Origin: Nageia nagi
Lineage: Eukaryota > Pinophyta
Direction of reading: 5' to 3'
Length of the DNA stretch: 64,000 nt
NCBI GenBank assembly: GCA_050084985.1
Contig: JBITNC010000001.1
Coordinates: 84,444,001-84,508,000, forward strand
This document shows positions 25,465-37,099 of the stretch, piece after piece. A program made the position numbers and the translations under genes. Numbering within the stretch: position 1 is the first letter of the stretch; each line of letters starts with the position of its first letter. Under the pieces are notes generated by a model. That model made no database searches. It was not told where the DNA came from and worked only from the letters and a program-made list of their open reading frames with translations.

Positions 25465-25534
25465 ATTATTAAATAATAAAATACTTTCCGTATTGGGAAA
25501 TTATTAAATAATAAAATACTTTCCTTATTGGGAA
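25465..25534. repeat. 35-bp tandem duplication
   Basis: Two 35-base units (25465-25499, 25500-25534) differ at one base (CCGTATTGGG against CCTTATTGGG). The same pair is present in the right copy, so it predates the larger duplication. Confidence 0.9.
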
Positions 25535-25693
25535 TGCCGCACGGCCCCCATTTGCGGCTCAGCATTTCCGCCGCCTGTTACCAACTCAAAGGAATACCAC
25601 CCTTATTTTAATCAAACCAACGACTCCCAAAAATATTAAATAAATATTTCTATCCTGCCATTATTGGTAGCCTCTCGATCAGAGAGACATGTG

Positions 25694-25720
25694 CACGTGG
25701 AGTCGTGTACGTATCACGTG
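25694..25720. promoter_or_regulatory. Paired G-boxes (CACGTG) with ACGT core between
   Basis: Perfect CACGTG at 25694-25699 and 25715-25720, with TACGTA at 25708-25713. In plants CACGTG is bound by bZIP and bHLH factors, and GCACGTGG also fits an ABA-response element. All three are palindromic, so strand is not given. Clustering within 27 bases in CpG-rich DNA suggests a real promoter; the gene served is not visible. Confidence 0.5.
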
Positions 25721-25888
25721 ACAGAATCCGGCGGTCCCACCCTCCTCAAGTTAAACGCGTTGTCTGCTGGGCGCCCTTCCCTTTCCGCGCCCGGTCCCAT
25801 GGGGCTAAATTCCCGGACGAAGCGCTTGCCTTCGACCCCGCTAACCACCCCTCCGCCGGCAGTGGGCGGGTGCGCGTGGGACCGTCCT

Positions 25889-26400
25889 TAGCCATTCCTA
25901 AATAAAATTTGGGAATTTATCAAAATCTTATTCCCCAAAATTTGGCTAATAATGTTTCATTAGATCCACCTGAATATCAAGTAACGCATAACTCAAATTA
26001 TGACAATTCAACCTTTGTAGGGATGGTAAACAATACCATAAGAGCTCAAAGGGTACAAGGAAGGAAAACTAATATTACAGATAATCAACTAGATGAGGTT
26101 ATTGCACAACCTAATGTAACTAGACCTGAACCCCTTAAAGTTTTAGTGAATGGAGCCTAACATAAGTAATTGAAGAATTTACAAGTGAAAATGTCTTTAT
26201 TTGAGTTACTACAACAATCTAAGAATCATAGGGATGCTATGAACCAATTATTGTAAATAATCGAATTACGCATAAATGATCTTGAAAGCTTTGTATATTT
26301 TGTAGGAAATATTAAAACAAGTCAAAAACCTACTATTATTTTCTATGATCATGATGTTAAACAATCAAATCAAATAGGTGTTCAAGATCCTCCCTTGCAT
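25889..26400 (+). pseudogene. Gypsy A gag-pol linker
   Basis: The 25909-26160 frame corresponds to B's 48123-48373 with only a couple of differences. It is a polar linker between nucleocapsid and protease with no known domain. It then continues through stops to the protease. Confidence 0.6.
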
Positions 26401-26980
26401 ATCATAGCTAAAGTGGACAAAAAGGCTATAAAAAAATTATTCATTGATGAAGGTTTAGCGATAAACATTATCTCAACAACTACCTATAAGAATTTTGAAT
26501 CTTCCATTCTCACATATTTACTCATCAACCTTACAATTAAAAGCATTCAATGATGCTTTATGTTCAACAATAGGATCTATCTCATTATCAATCATTGTAG
26601 GGTCCAAACCAATGCAAATAGCATTGCAAGTAATTAAAGTAGACATAACTCGATATAATATTCTTTTAAGGAGACCTTGGATTAGAAATATGCAATGTGT
26701 TCTATCAACGTATCATAATTGTTTAAAGTATATTCATAAGAGTGTAGTGCATTATGTACCTAGAGATGAAAATCCATATTCATATTGCAATAATGCACAC
26801 CTATCAAAAGAAATGGTTTTACCATCCACTCATTACTTTACAACACCTATATTACCAGAAAAATCATCGATTATAGGAGTAAATAAAAACAATCCTTCTT
26901 TAATTTATTCTAAACAAGAATGTGTTACCAATCAAGATTCACCCAACACTCAAAATATCAACAATGATTCACCATAAAAA
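26400..26980 (+). pseudogene. Gypsy A protease region
   Basis: The segment KKLFIDEGLAINIIS (from about 26430) is the retropepsin active-site strand. The expected Asp-Ser/Thr/Gly-Gly is Asp-Glu-Gly here, which should inactivate it, and B has the same change. After a frameshift the 26495-26977 frame gives ITRYNILLRRPWIRNMQC and a Ser-Thr-Tyr-His segment, the conserved end of Tat-type proteases (normally LLGRPWIH). The Gly to Arg change in RRPW is also shared with B. Confidence 0.7.
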
Positions 26981-28249
26981 ATAGAACCAACACCTTAAGA
27001 AAGATGCACATGGGAAGAAAGAGCATAAAAGTTAGATGAGTTAAGTAAAGCCTCTTCATCAAAAATATCTTCTCATATGGATGTATTATTAAAAAGTGAA
27101 TATTTGCCAATAAAATATAAGTCATCAAATATTTATATTGTAACCATAAAATTGATAGATTATGGTATAGAAGTATTTGGAATCGATGATGTTGTTTTTA
27201 ATATATCTTCTACTCAATAAATAGGAAAACCAAAATAATATCCTATTGTAGTGGGGCAATTGGTGCCATTAGGGAAAATTCCTAATCAAACACTCTTTGT
27301 TTATAAAGGTCCTATAGAACCACTAATCCTTCCTTTACCCTAACCCTATGAAGGTGTTTTATGTAAGTCATTAGAATATTTATCACCTTATGTGAGGTTA
27401 TTTTGTCCAAAGATATTTCAATAGATGTCAATGGAAAGGACAAGGTTTAGGATGATATGAATAAGGACTAGATATACAATTGATATTTATTACCAATTAC
27501 CTACTAATAAAATAGGATTGGAATATAGGAATAAGAATTAAAAGAAATTTGGTTGCAAAATAGTTGAACTAGAACAAGGAACATTAAAATTTGAAAGGTC
27601 ATCTGAAGAATATAAAGGGATAACAAGTCAAGATAATGTGGAATGTGAAACATCATATTTAGAGAGATTATTTCCTAATAATGTATCAAGTAATATGGTA
27701 AAAATTACATAAATATTTAATGAAGTATTAGAAAAATATATTTTGATTGGTTTAGAAGTGATGATTTTGAATAGTTAAGTCCAATAAGATTAAGTAGTTC
27801 TTCATCACACTTCTTCATAGATGAAGATACTGTAAACTTCACATTAATTTTTGAACAACCCATAATACGAGACTTCAAAAATATAGATACTATACTACAA
27901 ATCTCCAACTTTACCATAAACACCACCTTAGAAGACCAACATTTAGGTGAAGATGAAGAATACATAATAAATTATAAAAATTGAATTCCAATACTAAATT
28001 AATTGAAGAAGGGTCTCACATGTTAGTGGAAGAAACCATTCAAGTTGATTCAAGTGATGATCCGAACAAACCTTTGATTATTCAACTAGGAAAGTCACTA
28101 ATTGAAAAAAGAGATGAGAATTTATGTCTATACTCAAAGAAAAGTAGAAAATATTTGTGTGGTCATACACTGATATGCTTGGACTTGATTCTAATTTGGT
28201 AGTACATCACCTGGGTATTAAAGAAGATGTTAATCCTGTCAAATAGATA

Positions 28250-29570
28250 TTATGTAAAATGCATTTAACAATAACATTGATGGTGCAATAAGAGTTATAA
28301 AAACTTTAAGAATCTTATTTTATTCATCCCATTGATTATTCTGATTGGATTTCTAACATGGTATCATCAAAAAGTCTAATGGAAAGATCTGCATGTGCAC
28401 ATACTTTAGGGATGTAAATAAAGCATAACCTAAGGATGACTTTCCACTACCAAACATAAACATTTTGGTTGATTCTACTATTGGACATTAAATGCTATCT
28501 CTTATGGATGGATTTTTAGGAGCATCAAAAGATCAACATAAGATAGCATTTATAATGCATTGGGGAACATTTTGTTGTAAGGTAATGCCCATTGGTATAA
28601 AGAATGGAGGAGCCACTTATCAAAGGAAAATGATGTATATCTTCCATGATTTACATACATGATATTATGAAAGATTATGTAGATGATGTATTAGCTAAAT
28701 CTAAAACCTAAGAGGACCATCCAAAGGTACTCATCAAACTATTTGATAGATTACTAGATCATAGTATTTGATTAAATCCTAAGAAATGTGTTTCTGGGGT
28801 AACTTTGAGAAAATTATTAGGGTTTATTATCTCTAGGCAAGTAATTAAAGTAGATATAATAAAATAAAAGCAATAGTGAATATACCTCCTCTTTCAAATC
28901 TAAAATAATTACAAAGTTGATAAGGTAAGTTGCAAGTTGTGAGACATTTTATTTCTTAGTTATCATATAAGTGGAAACCGTTTAATAAACTTTTAAAAAG
29001 GAGGATTATATTTCACTAGGGAAATGAATAACAAGAAGTATTTGATGAAATAAAATTTTATATTTTATCACCTCCAATTTTAGTTCCACCTAAGGAAGGG
29101 GAACCATTCTTGTTATATACATCCACTACAGAAATGACATTGGGAACTATTCTTGCTCAAAAGAATGAAAATTATAAAGAGTAAGCTACATATTATCTTA
29201 GTCGAACCCTAGTTAGTTATGAAACCTAATATGTATACTTGGAAAAATTATGTTTAGCTATGGTTTTTGTAATTAATAAATTGAGACATTATATGTTAAG
29301 TCACACCACATATGTAATCACTAAAGTTGATCCTTTGAAATACATGATGAACAAAACCTATCAAAATGCAAGAACATTTAAATAGATCATGCATTTAACT
29401 GAATTTGTTCTGCAATTCATAATTCAAAAATTAATCAAAGGTCAAGCCATAGTTGATTATCTTGTAGAAGCACCATTATCTGATGATAAACCATCCATCA
29501 TTGAACTACCATATGAACATATTTTTCAATTAGATGAAATGGAAATCCCCTTTGGGCCTAAAGAAGATTG
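28250..29570 (+). pseudogene. Gypsy A reverse transcriptase and first RNase H
   Basis: In three frames with shared stops the segment shows the gypsy palm motifs: DDFPLPNI-type, MLSLMDGFLG, FIMHWGTFCCKVMP, KNGGATYQR and YVDD at 28676-28687, then LNPKKCVFG-type and LLGFIIS. RNase H follows (about 29090-29570) with LVPPKEGEPFLLY, YYLSRTLVSYE and KVDPLKYMMN. The YVDD catalytic pair is intact, but a stop interrupts SGH-MLSLMDG and a frameshift lies just before YVDD. Both lesions are also in B. Confidence 0.8.
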
Positions 29571-29574
29571 AGAT

Positions 29575-29960
29575 ATGGTGATATAATTTTATGGATTGAG
29601 ATTTGAAAAATGTGGAGGTGCTAATGTTGTATTTGTCACACCTTAAGGAGTTCCTATATCTTATTCCTTGAAACTTAATTTTCCATGTATAAATAATAAT
29701 GTTGAGTATGAATCTTTAATACTAGCCATAAAAAATAGCTATGAAATTAAAACTAAAAAGAGTTAAATTCATTGGTGATTCATTGCTAATTGTAAACTAG
29801 GTTAAAGAAATCTTTCAATGTAAAGAACCCCTAATATAAAAATACAAAAAATGGTAGATAATCTACTACTATATTTTAAAAAATATGATTTATAAGTGAC
29901 ACCAAGGTCAATTGATAGATTTATTGATGTTGTGGCATTAATTGGATCTTTGATACTTGA
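29575..29960 (+). pseudogene. Gypsy A second (archaeal-type) RNase H
   Basis: Downstream of the first RNase H, fragments read GGANVVFVTP, SYSLKLNFPCINNNVEYESL and DLxVTPRSIDRFIDVVA. This pattern (GAGVVFVTP, NNxAEYEAL, RxxNRxAD) is the extra RNase H characteristic of Tat-lineage gypsy elements. Stops and at least one frameshift break it. Confidence 0.7.
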
Positions 29961-30149
29961 AAACCCTCATAAAAAAAATATTCACTTTGAGATTTTCCAA
30001 ATTACTCAATCCACATTAGAAATAAATGGAGTAGAACATGCGGTTCTTGATATTACAATAGAAGACAAGAATTTATGGCATATCCAACTAGTGAAATGCC
30101 TAATAGATGAAATCTTGCCTATTAATCTAATACAATCAGCCAAGAAAGC

Positions 30150-31340
30150 ATTTCAATTAAAATATTCTCATTTTTTATGCTACAGGATGTCTTGTATCAT
30201 ATGGGTTTTGATGGGATATTGCTCAAATACTTAGAATCGATGGATTCACAAATTGCAATCTCATGTACACATGAATGAATATGCGAACAAAATTTTAGTG
30301 GCCTTACAATAATGAAATGAAAAATGTGTATGGGATAATATTGGCCCATCATATAGCATGATTCCATGGAATATGATAAAAAATATGTTAAATGCCAACA
30401 ACATTCCAATTTATTTAATCAACCATCATAAGCATTACAACCCATGCAATCATTATGGCCATTTTTTACACGAGCACTAGATTTCATAGGCCAAATTTCT
30501 CCTATTTCTTTAAGAGGGCATAAATTTAGAATAATAGCAACAAAATACTTTATGAAATGGATTGAAGTTATTCCTATGATCTTGATGAAAGGACCAAAGA
30601 TAGCAAAATTTATAAAATATCATATCATTTACCATTTTGGGATTCCAGCTCAAATTATTATAGACAAAGAAAAGAATTTTAAAAACAAAGAAGTATTAGC
30701 TTTATGTAATGGATATCACATTCGAATTAATTTTTCAATGTCGTATTATCCCTAAGCAAATGGACAAGCAAAGGCTATGAATAAAACCATTCATAGTATT
30801 CTACTTAAAATAGTTGACAATTCTCATAGAGATTGACATGCAAGAATTCCACATGTTTTATGGGCTTATCGCACTAGCATTCGAACTCCTACTGGGGTAA
30901 CCCAATTTTTTTAGTTTATGGGGTAGATTCAATTTTACCTTTAGAAATAGAAATCTCATCTTTGCAAATTGCTTTACAAGATTATATCATAGAAGAAGTA
31001 ACTCATTAAATGATATTAGATCAAGTATTGCTTCTAGAAGAGAGAAGAGTTAATGTGTTAGAACATATGCACATCTATCAAAGTTGCATTAAACAAGCCT
31101 TTGATAAAAAAGTTACAATTCTTGAATTTAATATGGGAGAACTAGTATTAAAGGAAAACCTACAAACTTCATGAATGAAGAGACAAATTCGAGACAAATT
31201 TGCTTGTAATTTGTTAGGTCCTTACATGGTTAAGAGAAAATTTAGATTTGGAGCATATCACTTAGTTGACTTAGAAGGAAATGAAGAGTGTGAACCAATA
31301 AATATCACATATGTTCAACCATTTTATAGTTAGAATTGAT
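30150..31340 (+). pseudogene. Gypsy A integrase
   Basis: Order: zinc-binding N-terminus (about 30190-30430, broken), catalytic core (30444-30755 frame; ALDFIGQISPIS with the first Asp, and IIIDKEKNFKN with the second), then ANGQAKAMNKT, where the third catalytic residue, Glu, is Lys (30771-30773). A stop (30753-30755) falls at the usual Gln of YPQANGQ. The C-terminal part runs to the FGAYHLVDLEGNE-like segment and ends near 31334. B has the same stop and the same Glu to Lys change (62764-62766 and 62782-62784). Confidence 0.8.
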
Positions 31341-31410
31341 TTTGTTGTATATATATATAAAGAGAATAAAAGTCTTACAATGAACTAATACAGATGAATG
31401 GATTTAATAG

Positions 31411-32720
31411 ATAATGATTAAGAGAAGCAAGAGTGTTCATATTCCACTAGAAAGGAAAGGAATAAGGTTAGTTTGAAAAGTTTAGATATTTGAGAGATAG
31501 AACCATATCTAGACTCATTAAGTTTACTTTCCCAGAAGTATAAAATGTTCTTCGATTACCTATTGACATACAAAGGGATCTAGCCTTGCATCATGGTCTA
31601 GGTACATTTGAGGGTTGGAAAATCTATGTTAAAGGAAAGAATCTCAAAATTTACATAGATATGGCCAAGTATTTCCAAGTTTCTTTTATCATTTTTATGA
31701 GAAAGTACATAAAATAAATTTATTATGCTCGTATTGACCTACTGCAACACCTAAACTTATTCTTGATTGTACTCTTAATGATTGGATTATAGAGGTTGCA
31801 TCCCAAAATCTCTAAAGCTTACATCCAATCATGATTTGGATGAATCACTTGGTAGGAGATTTATGTCATCAAAAGTTAATATATGATTTTTCTCCTTCAT
31901 TTGTACCTAACCTAGGAAATCAAAAAAGTTATAAGAAACATCAATAAATGATTTTCTCAAATAAAGTCAAGATTCATATCCCCCTCACTTTCTGATTATC
32001 ATGGAAAAATAATGATGACCAAAAGTTTAGAATTTCCTAAAGAAGAACATGTCCAACATGATTGCATTCATCAAAGTTTCATGGATAGATAGAAAGGAGA
32101 TGTTTGTATGCAATTACTTCAAAAACCTCTTTACACACTTATGGCATATTTTTTTAACTTACTTAAAGAAGTGCAATTAGAAATAGCCAAAAAATTCTTT
32201 GAAACTCATGTATCAAATGCATGGGAAGTAAAAATAAGTGGTTTAAAGGTTGCAATTGAAATAAAGACATAAGAAATGTAGATGGAATAAGAATGTGAAA
32301 TGAGTTTATGACAATGGTTCCATATACATTGGCCCTATGATAAACCCAAAATTGTGATAGATGGAGTTGAATATGTTCATATCAAATTTATGGGTTACCC
32401 TCTTATTTTAACTTCAATTATTTCTAATCAAGTATTGTCACACTTTGTGCCATATTTTCCAAAAGATGAGGTTGTATATGATTATAGTTCATTTTTTAGC
32501 AATAGTGATTATGCGAACAATCCCTTGAATGTGAAAACATGATTTGAACAAATCAATCAACATCTAAATGAAAGAGAACAAATCAAAGATATTGGACACG
32601 TATATTATTCTAATATCATTGACAATAAAATATTTGGTGTTTCTATAGGGAGCCTTGTTCAATACTTTCCACCTTTTACTTCTCCATTACCATCAATTCC
32701 ATTACCTCACATTTCTCAAC
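31411..32720 (+). pseudogene. Post-integrase reading frame of gypsy A, unknown function
   Basis: After integrase and a short TA tract, about 1.3 kb reads as a broken protein frame starting near ATGATTAAGAGAAGCAAG. Coherent pieces include KYKMFFDYLLTY, LKEVQLEIAKKFFETHVSNA and the open stretch 32354-32542 (GVEYVHIKFMGYPLIL; SNQVLSHFVPYFPKDEVVYD). I recognise no domain, signal peptide, membrane segment or zinc finger. The position resembles the extra 3' reading frame of some plant gypsy lineages. It is likely proteinaceous because neighbouring stops are of the same transition type as in pol. B has the first 560 bases before the window ends. Confidence 0.45.
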
Positions 32721-33374
32721 ATTCTACATAGTACCTTCCCTTTTAACACTTCCTAAAGAGCATATTGAAGCTTCAACCTTGTTCATAGAGTTCAAGAGAG
32801 TTGTTAGGAATTTTAAACCACAACCACCAATCCTACCCATCATTTGATATCCCATTCATTCCCAACCATCTATTTTAGGACAAGGTCCTACTCACTTTCA
32901 ATTATGACCTCCTTACTATTACTTATTGGATTATAGACATTGGGTTATTCATAGGAAAGCTTTTCATCATCATCACTCAAGGGTTATAAATCATCTTTCA
33001 TTGTAAAAAAACATAAAAAAGAAAATAAAAACATTCTAAAATAAAAAATTAAAATATTAAAAAACTTAAAAATAAATAAAATTTTATGTCATGTACATAT
33101 GTGTGTGTATTATGTATATATTGATTGATCTTTACATGCTTATTAATTATTTTCATGCAAAAAAAGACTTTATATATGCTATATCTTTAGAAAACATTGT
33201 GCAACTTCTAAAATTTGTATATAATATTGTAGGTGGTTGATTGTATTATAAAATACTAAGCATCATGATTCATCCCCATTGTACCTTTGAAGCTACCAAT
33301 TAAGAAGTGTTTTATCCATATCAAATTCCACCTACTCCTTGGGAATTATCCTCCCTTCATATATCATGATCACC

Positions 33375-33945
33375 ATCGGCCAAGTCTTCAAGGTGATTGA
33401 TAGAGAATGGTGGTGAATCGTTGATGGAATCATGGAGGGAAGTCCAACCTGAACAAGTCGTATTGCTTTATAAGAAACAGAAGACAAAGTAATTATTAAA
33501 TAATAAAATACTTTCCGTATTGGGAAATTATTAAATAATAAAATACTTTCCTTATTGGGAATGCCGCACGGCCCCCATTTGCGGCTCAGCATTTCCGCCG
33601 CCTGTTACCAACTCAAAGGAATACCACCCTTATTTTAATCAAACCAACGACTCCCAAAAATATTAAATAAATATTTCTGTCCTGCCATTATTGGTAGCCT
33701 CTCGATCAGAGAGACATGTGCACGTGGAGTCGTGTACGTATCACGTGACAGAATCCGGCGGTCCCACCCTACTCAAGTTAAACGCGTTGTCTCCTGGGCC
33801 CCCTTCGCTTTCCGCGCCCGGTCCCATGGGGCTAAATTCCCGGACGAAGCGCTTGCCTTCGACCCCGCTACTGCTCCTGATAAGTTGCTAACCACCCCTC
33901 CGCCGGCAGTGGGCAGTGGGCGGGTGCGCGTGGGACCCTCCATCG
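33375..33945. repeat. CpG-rich promoter-like segment, right copy
   Basis: Second copy of 25353-25888, slightly longer and apparently closer to the original. It continues without a break into GC-moderate sequence (33946-34020) not found on the left, as expected if the right copy is joined to the original downstream flank. It includes the 35-bp tandem pair (about 33493-33562). Confidence 0.75.
33721..33747. promoter_or_regulatory. Paired G-boxes, right copy
   Basis: CACGTG at 33721-33726 and 33742-33747, with TACGTA at 33735-33740. Identical arrangement to the left copy. Confidence 0.5.
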
Positions 33946-34086
33946 GGATTCGGAATGTATGCCTACGTTCCCAGTTGGAAACTTAGAATCCATCCGTGGA
34001 ACATAATCGAGCCCTAATATTTTATAAAAGTTTTTAATAAAACTAGCCGTTGGAATTCATATGGTGAAATAGATTATAAAATAAAC

Positions 34087-34212
34087 ACGGGAAACTTACC
34101 AAAATACTTATGCAAGTTCATGAAATTACCAAAATATCCTTATAAGTTCACGAAATTACTAAAATACTTCTATAAGTTCATGAAAATTACTAAAATACCT
34201 CTAAATTTTTAT
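34087..34212. repeat. 31-32 bp imperfect tandem repeat
   Basis: About four units of the form AAATTACTAAAATA-CTT-TATAAGTTCATG. Noncoding. The remainder of 33946-34569 is AT-rich with nothing recognisable. Confidence 0.75.
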
Positions 34213-34899
34213 GAATTCAAAATGAAAAATATTTTAATACTCTTATAAAAAATAAAATAATGATTGCAATATTTCATTTTATTTATTTATTGTTTAGAAA
34301 ATTGAAAACTTTTAATTTATTGTAATAAAAATTCATTGCAAAATTCACATCTTATATACTAATTGAATCTAAAAATTCATCATATGATATTAACAAACAT
34401 TTCTTTTAAGAATTATAATTTAAAAAAAAAAACATTTATTTATTATTTCAATAATAACATAAATCTCCAAATCTTCTAATTCATATAAAAATTATTTTTA
34501 TTTGAATTTATATAAAAATGTTTATTTATTTCATTTAAAAATATTTTATAAATTTATTGGATCATTTTATATAATGATTAAGAGAAGCAAGACTTATTTG
34601 GGAAGAATCCAATTCCATTGGATTTGAGAAAACCACGACGATATGGGAAAGGGAGATTTCCTTTAATAAAATATCCTCTTCCATTGAATGCTAGAGGAAA
34701 AAGCTTTACATAAAGTATCAAGATAATCAATTGCCTTAAATATAAATTTCTCATCCTAAATGGTTAGAAATGAATTGTTAGAAAAATGACCATTAATGAG
34801 TTTTTATTATTTACTAGGAGGTAACCAAATGCTTCTACTTCTAACACATATAGTGAGGGAGCTAGAGGAAACTATTTCTTGATAGGGAGGTGAAGCCTA

Positions 34900-35460
34900 A
34901 TAGCTTCTATTTGGTTATTTTTCAAAGAAAGAACAACATAAGCATATTGGAAAAGAATTTGAACTACACTAAAAAATTAGGTACCAAACAGGATAGAGCC
35001 TCCATCATAGAGAGAATAAACACCCATTCAATCTAGTCATATGCTATCTTAAAATCTACTTTAATGAAGAGTGCATGTTGATTAGAGGATCAATACCATT
35101 CCATGCCTTCTAAAATTGCTATGATATTATCCAAAATATAATGATTTTATATAAAATTGGTTTGATCTTAATGAACTATGCTAGGAAGGATTGGTCGAAG
35201 ACATAAAAAGAGAGCTTTCATAATAATATTATAACTAACATTTAGAAGGATGATGTGTTACTAATTGGTAATGAGCTCTGGTTCCCCTTGCTTATGGATG
35301 AACTTGATATTTTCTCTATTAATAATAGAAGCCAAAGAGCCCATGTTGAATGCCTAAAAGTAGAGTTTATGTAAATTAGGACCAACAAATGCCTAGTAGG
35401 ATTTATAAAATTCATGTGGGAAGTTGTTTAACCTAGGGTATTTACCATCTGTCATCTACA
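34900..35460 (-). pseudogene. LINE reverse transcriptase fragment
   Basis: Minus strand reads NIKFIHKQGEPELITN, LLNVSYNIIMKAL, LCLRPILPSIV, DQTNFI, HYILDNIIAILEGMEW and FIKVDFKIAYD. These follow the LINE pattern LLNVxYKIxAK, RPxLPxIIxxxQTGFI, DxxKAYD. The catalytic YADD/FADD box near 34935 is damaged. Several stops fall at usual Trp, Arg and Gln positions. Confidence 0.8.
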
Positions 35461-35999
35461 AGAGAGTATCTTCCACCACTTTAAGATAGAGGAGTTTATT
35501 GCATTCCACATGAAGAAAATATGAGAGGTGAGATTGCACCATCTCTTTGCAGAGTTGCAACACCTAAGTTATATATTAGGTATATTCCTAAGCTATTAAA
35601 ACCTATGTATAATGACAAGTAAAAGAGTTGGAAATCTTAGAAAGAGATATAAATCAAATTCTATAATCATATAATGCTTTGAAATAGGTGGATTACCTTA
35701 GAGGTATTAACCTTTGAAAGATATCTTAGGTTACTTTATCACTAATCTTAAGCTAGTGTAATACAACCTTAATTTGAACTCTTTTGGCTTCATATAACTC
35801 CATTAACTTGAGCTTGTACTTGATTTGAGCAAGATAGGATTGCAAGTGAGAGAAAAAGGGATTGTATTCTATATGAACATTATCATGAGCAAGTCTTCTC
35901 AAAGCATTGAGTTAGAATGATGACATAATTGGGACACCTTATTACCTTGAGTCCATGCATGAGAGTAGAGATTCAAAACATTATGTCATTCCACCATGC

Positions 36000-36510
36000 A
36001 ATCCATCCTATCTCACCAAAAGGTCTAGGGACCATATTCCATATGTAGTGGATGTGAAAAATCATAACATCACTTTGTAAAAAAGAAGTATTAAGGAAGA
36101 ATTGGGATCTCTAATGTTGTTGTAGAAGAGAAGTGGTCTCAATATTAAAAGTAATGCTAGAATGATTAGAGGATATGAGACCCAAAATAGTCTCCACAAA
36201 TAGAGAATAAGGAGGATTAAGAGAATGAAAATTTCTTTTGATTAGAAAGTGTTTCATAGTTAAGGTATTTGAGAAGTCTTTAATGGATATCTTGTATATT
36301 AGAATACATATTGTACCACATATGGTCAAGGAAGTGCTTTGTAATAAAATTAGCCTTAAGGTATAATAACCTAAGTTTATACTTCATAAAGAAACACACA
36401 TCATGCTCCCCAAGCACCCATTTATTAGGAGTGGTGTTTATTTTATTATATACTTTTTCAGCCATATTAAAATCTCTACATAAAAGCCATATGACTAGTA
36501 GAAGTGGCAT
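36000..36510 (-). pseudogene. LINE endonuclease fragment
   Basis: Minus strand gives VIWLLCRDFNMAEKV (family pattern GDFN, here RDFN), then W-V-L-G-E and, further on, ETILGLISSNHSSITFNIE, where the usual SDH motif is SNH. This is the apurinic-type endonuclease that nicks the target. Both motif changes are single transitions. Confidence 0.65.
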
Positions 36511-37099
36511 TACATAACACCATCATAAAATATACCTTTTTGTGATCTTATTCAAGGCATAAAAATTAATGAATTCGAATTATATGCCATCACTTTTAGA
36601 AAAATCCATACAACTTGATGATTGGGATCTTTTCCCCATGTAACAAAGTTACTTTTCCATTGACTTCCTAATAGAATGAAGGGGACACAACTCACATGGA
36701 GATGATTAGTAGCATATATTTGGCTTCTAAGATAGAGAGATACATAAGCTGATGGTAGAGTGAAATAAACTACCTTAACTTCTTATTGAAAAATAACTTG
36801 GACATCCAAAAGCTTGTAAATAGGATATCAACTCTTCCTAGACTATGTAACATTGAAATGGGTCCATTAGCCGTCTACCATTATAAGAAAATAAATTCAT
36901 TCAAGAATATCAAGGGGATATCTCCATGAACATATAAGTCAAGCTTTTAATTAGAAAGAGATTGGAAATATTTATTAAAGAAACTTTACATCTCTTTATT
37001 AGGAGGGTTGGTGTGCTTACATTTATCATCAATAACTATAGGATTTCTTTGAGAAGGTATATGGGAATGTTAGCCCTAAGCTTGAGTATGCACCCCTTT

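Larger units (their letters stand above)
25353..25888. repeat. CpG-rich promoter-like segment, left copy
   Basis: This segment recurs at 33375-33945. It is the only CpG-rich, GC-rich DNA in the window, so it has probably escaped methylation decay and may come from a host gene. It starts within TCGGCCAAGTCTTCAAGG, carries a 35-bp tandem duplication and two G-boxes, and ends GTGCGCGTGGGACC before gypsy A. Relative to the right copy it lacks several small blocks at short direct repeats: about 8 bases near 25390, 19 bases near 25845 and 7 bases in GGCAGTGGGC. It has no TG...CA ends and no adjacent primer site, so it is not an LTR. The open frames in it are not convincingly coding. Confidence 0.75.
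25889..33374 (+). mobile_element. Gypsy A: Tat-like Ty3/gypsy fragment without LTRs and capsid
   Basis: From its first base (TTAGCCATTCC) this tracks gypsy B at 48103-50239 and then 60041-64000, at roughly 98-99% identity by eye. It starts inside gag, just after B's nucleocapsid motif, so LTR, leader and capsid are absent. It holds protease, reverse transcriptase, two RNase H domains, integrase and a downstream reading frame. Two RNase H domains in tandem mark the Tat lineage. It lacks the copia1 insertion that interrupts B. The right limit, near 33374, is set by the start of the repeated promoter-like segment, not by an LTR. Confidence 0.8.

Noticed and set aside
25664-25905. Overlapping plus-strand open frames in the CpG-rich segment as a host protein
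   Set aside because: Two frames are open at once because of GC composition, indels between the two copies change the frame freely, and no domain is recognisable.
25353-33945. The flanking 0.55-kb repeats as LTRs of gypsy A
   Set aside because: They lack TG...CA ends, no primer site or purine tract adjoins them, the interior starts in mid gag-pol, and gypsy B of the same family has a different LTR (43408-44239).
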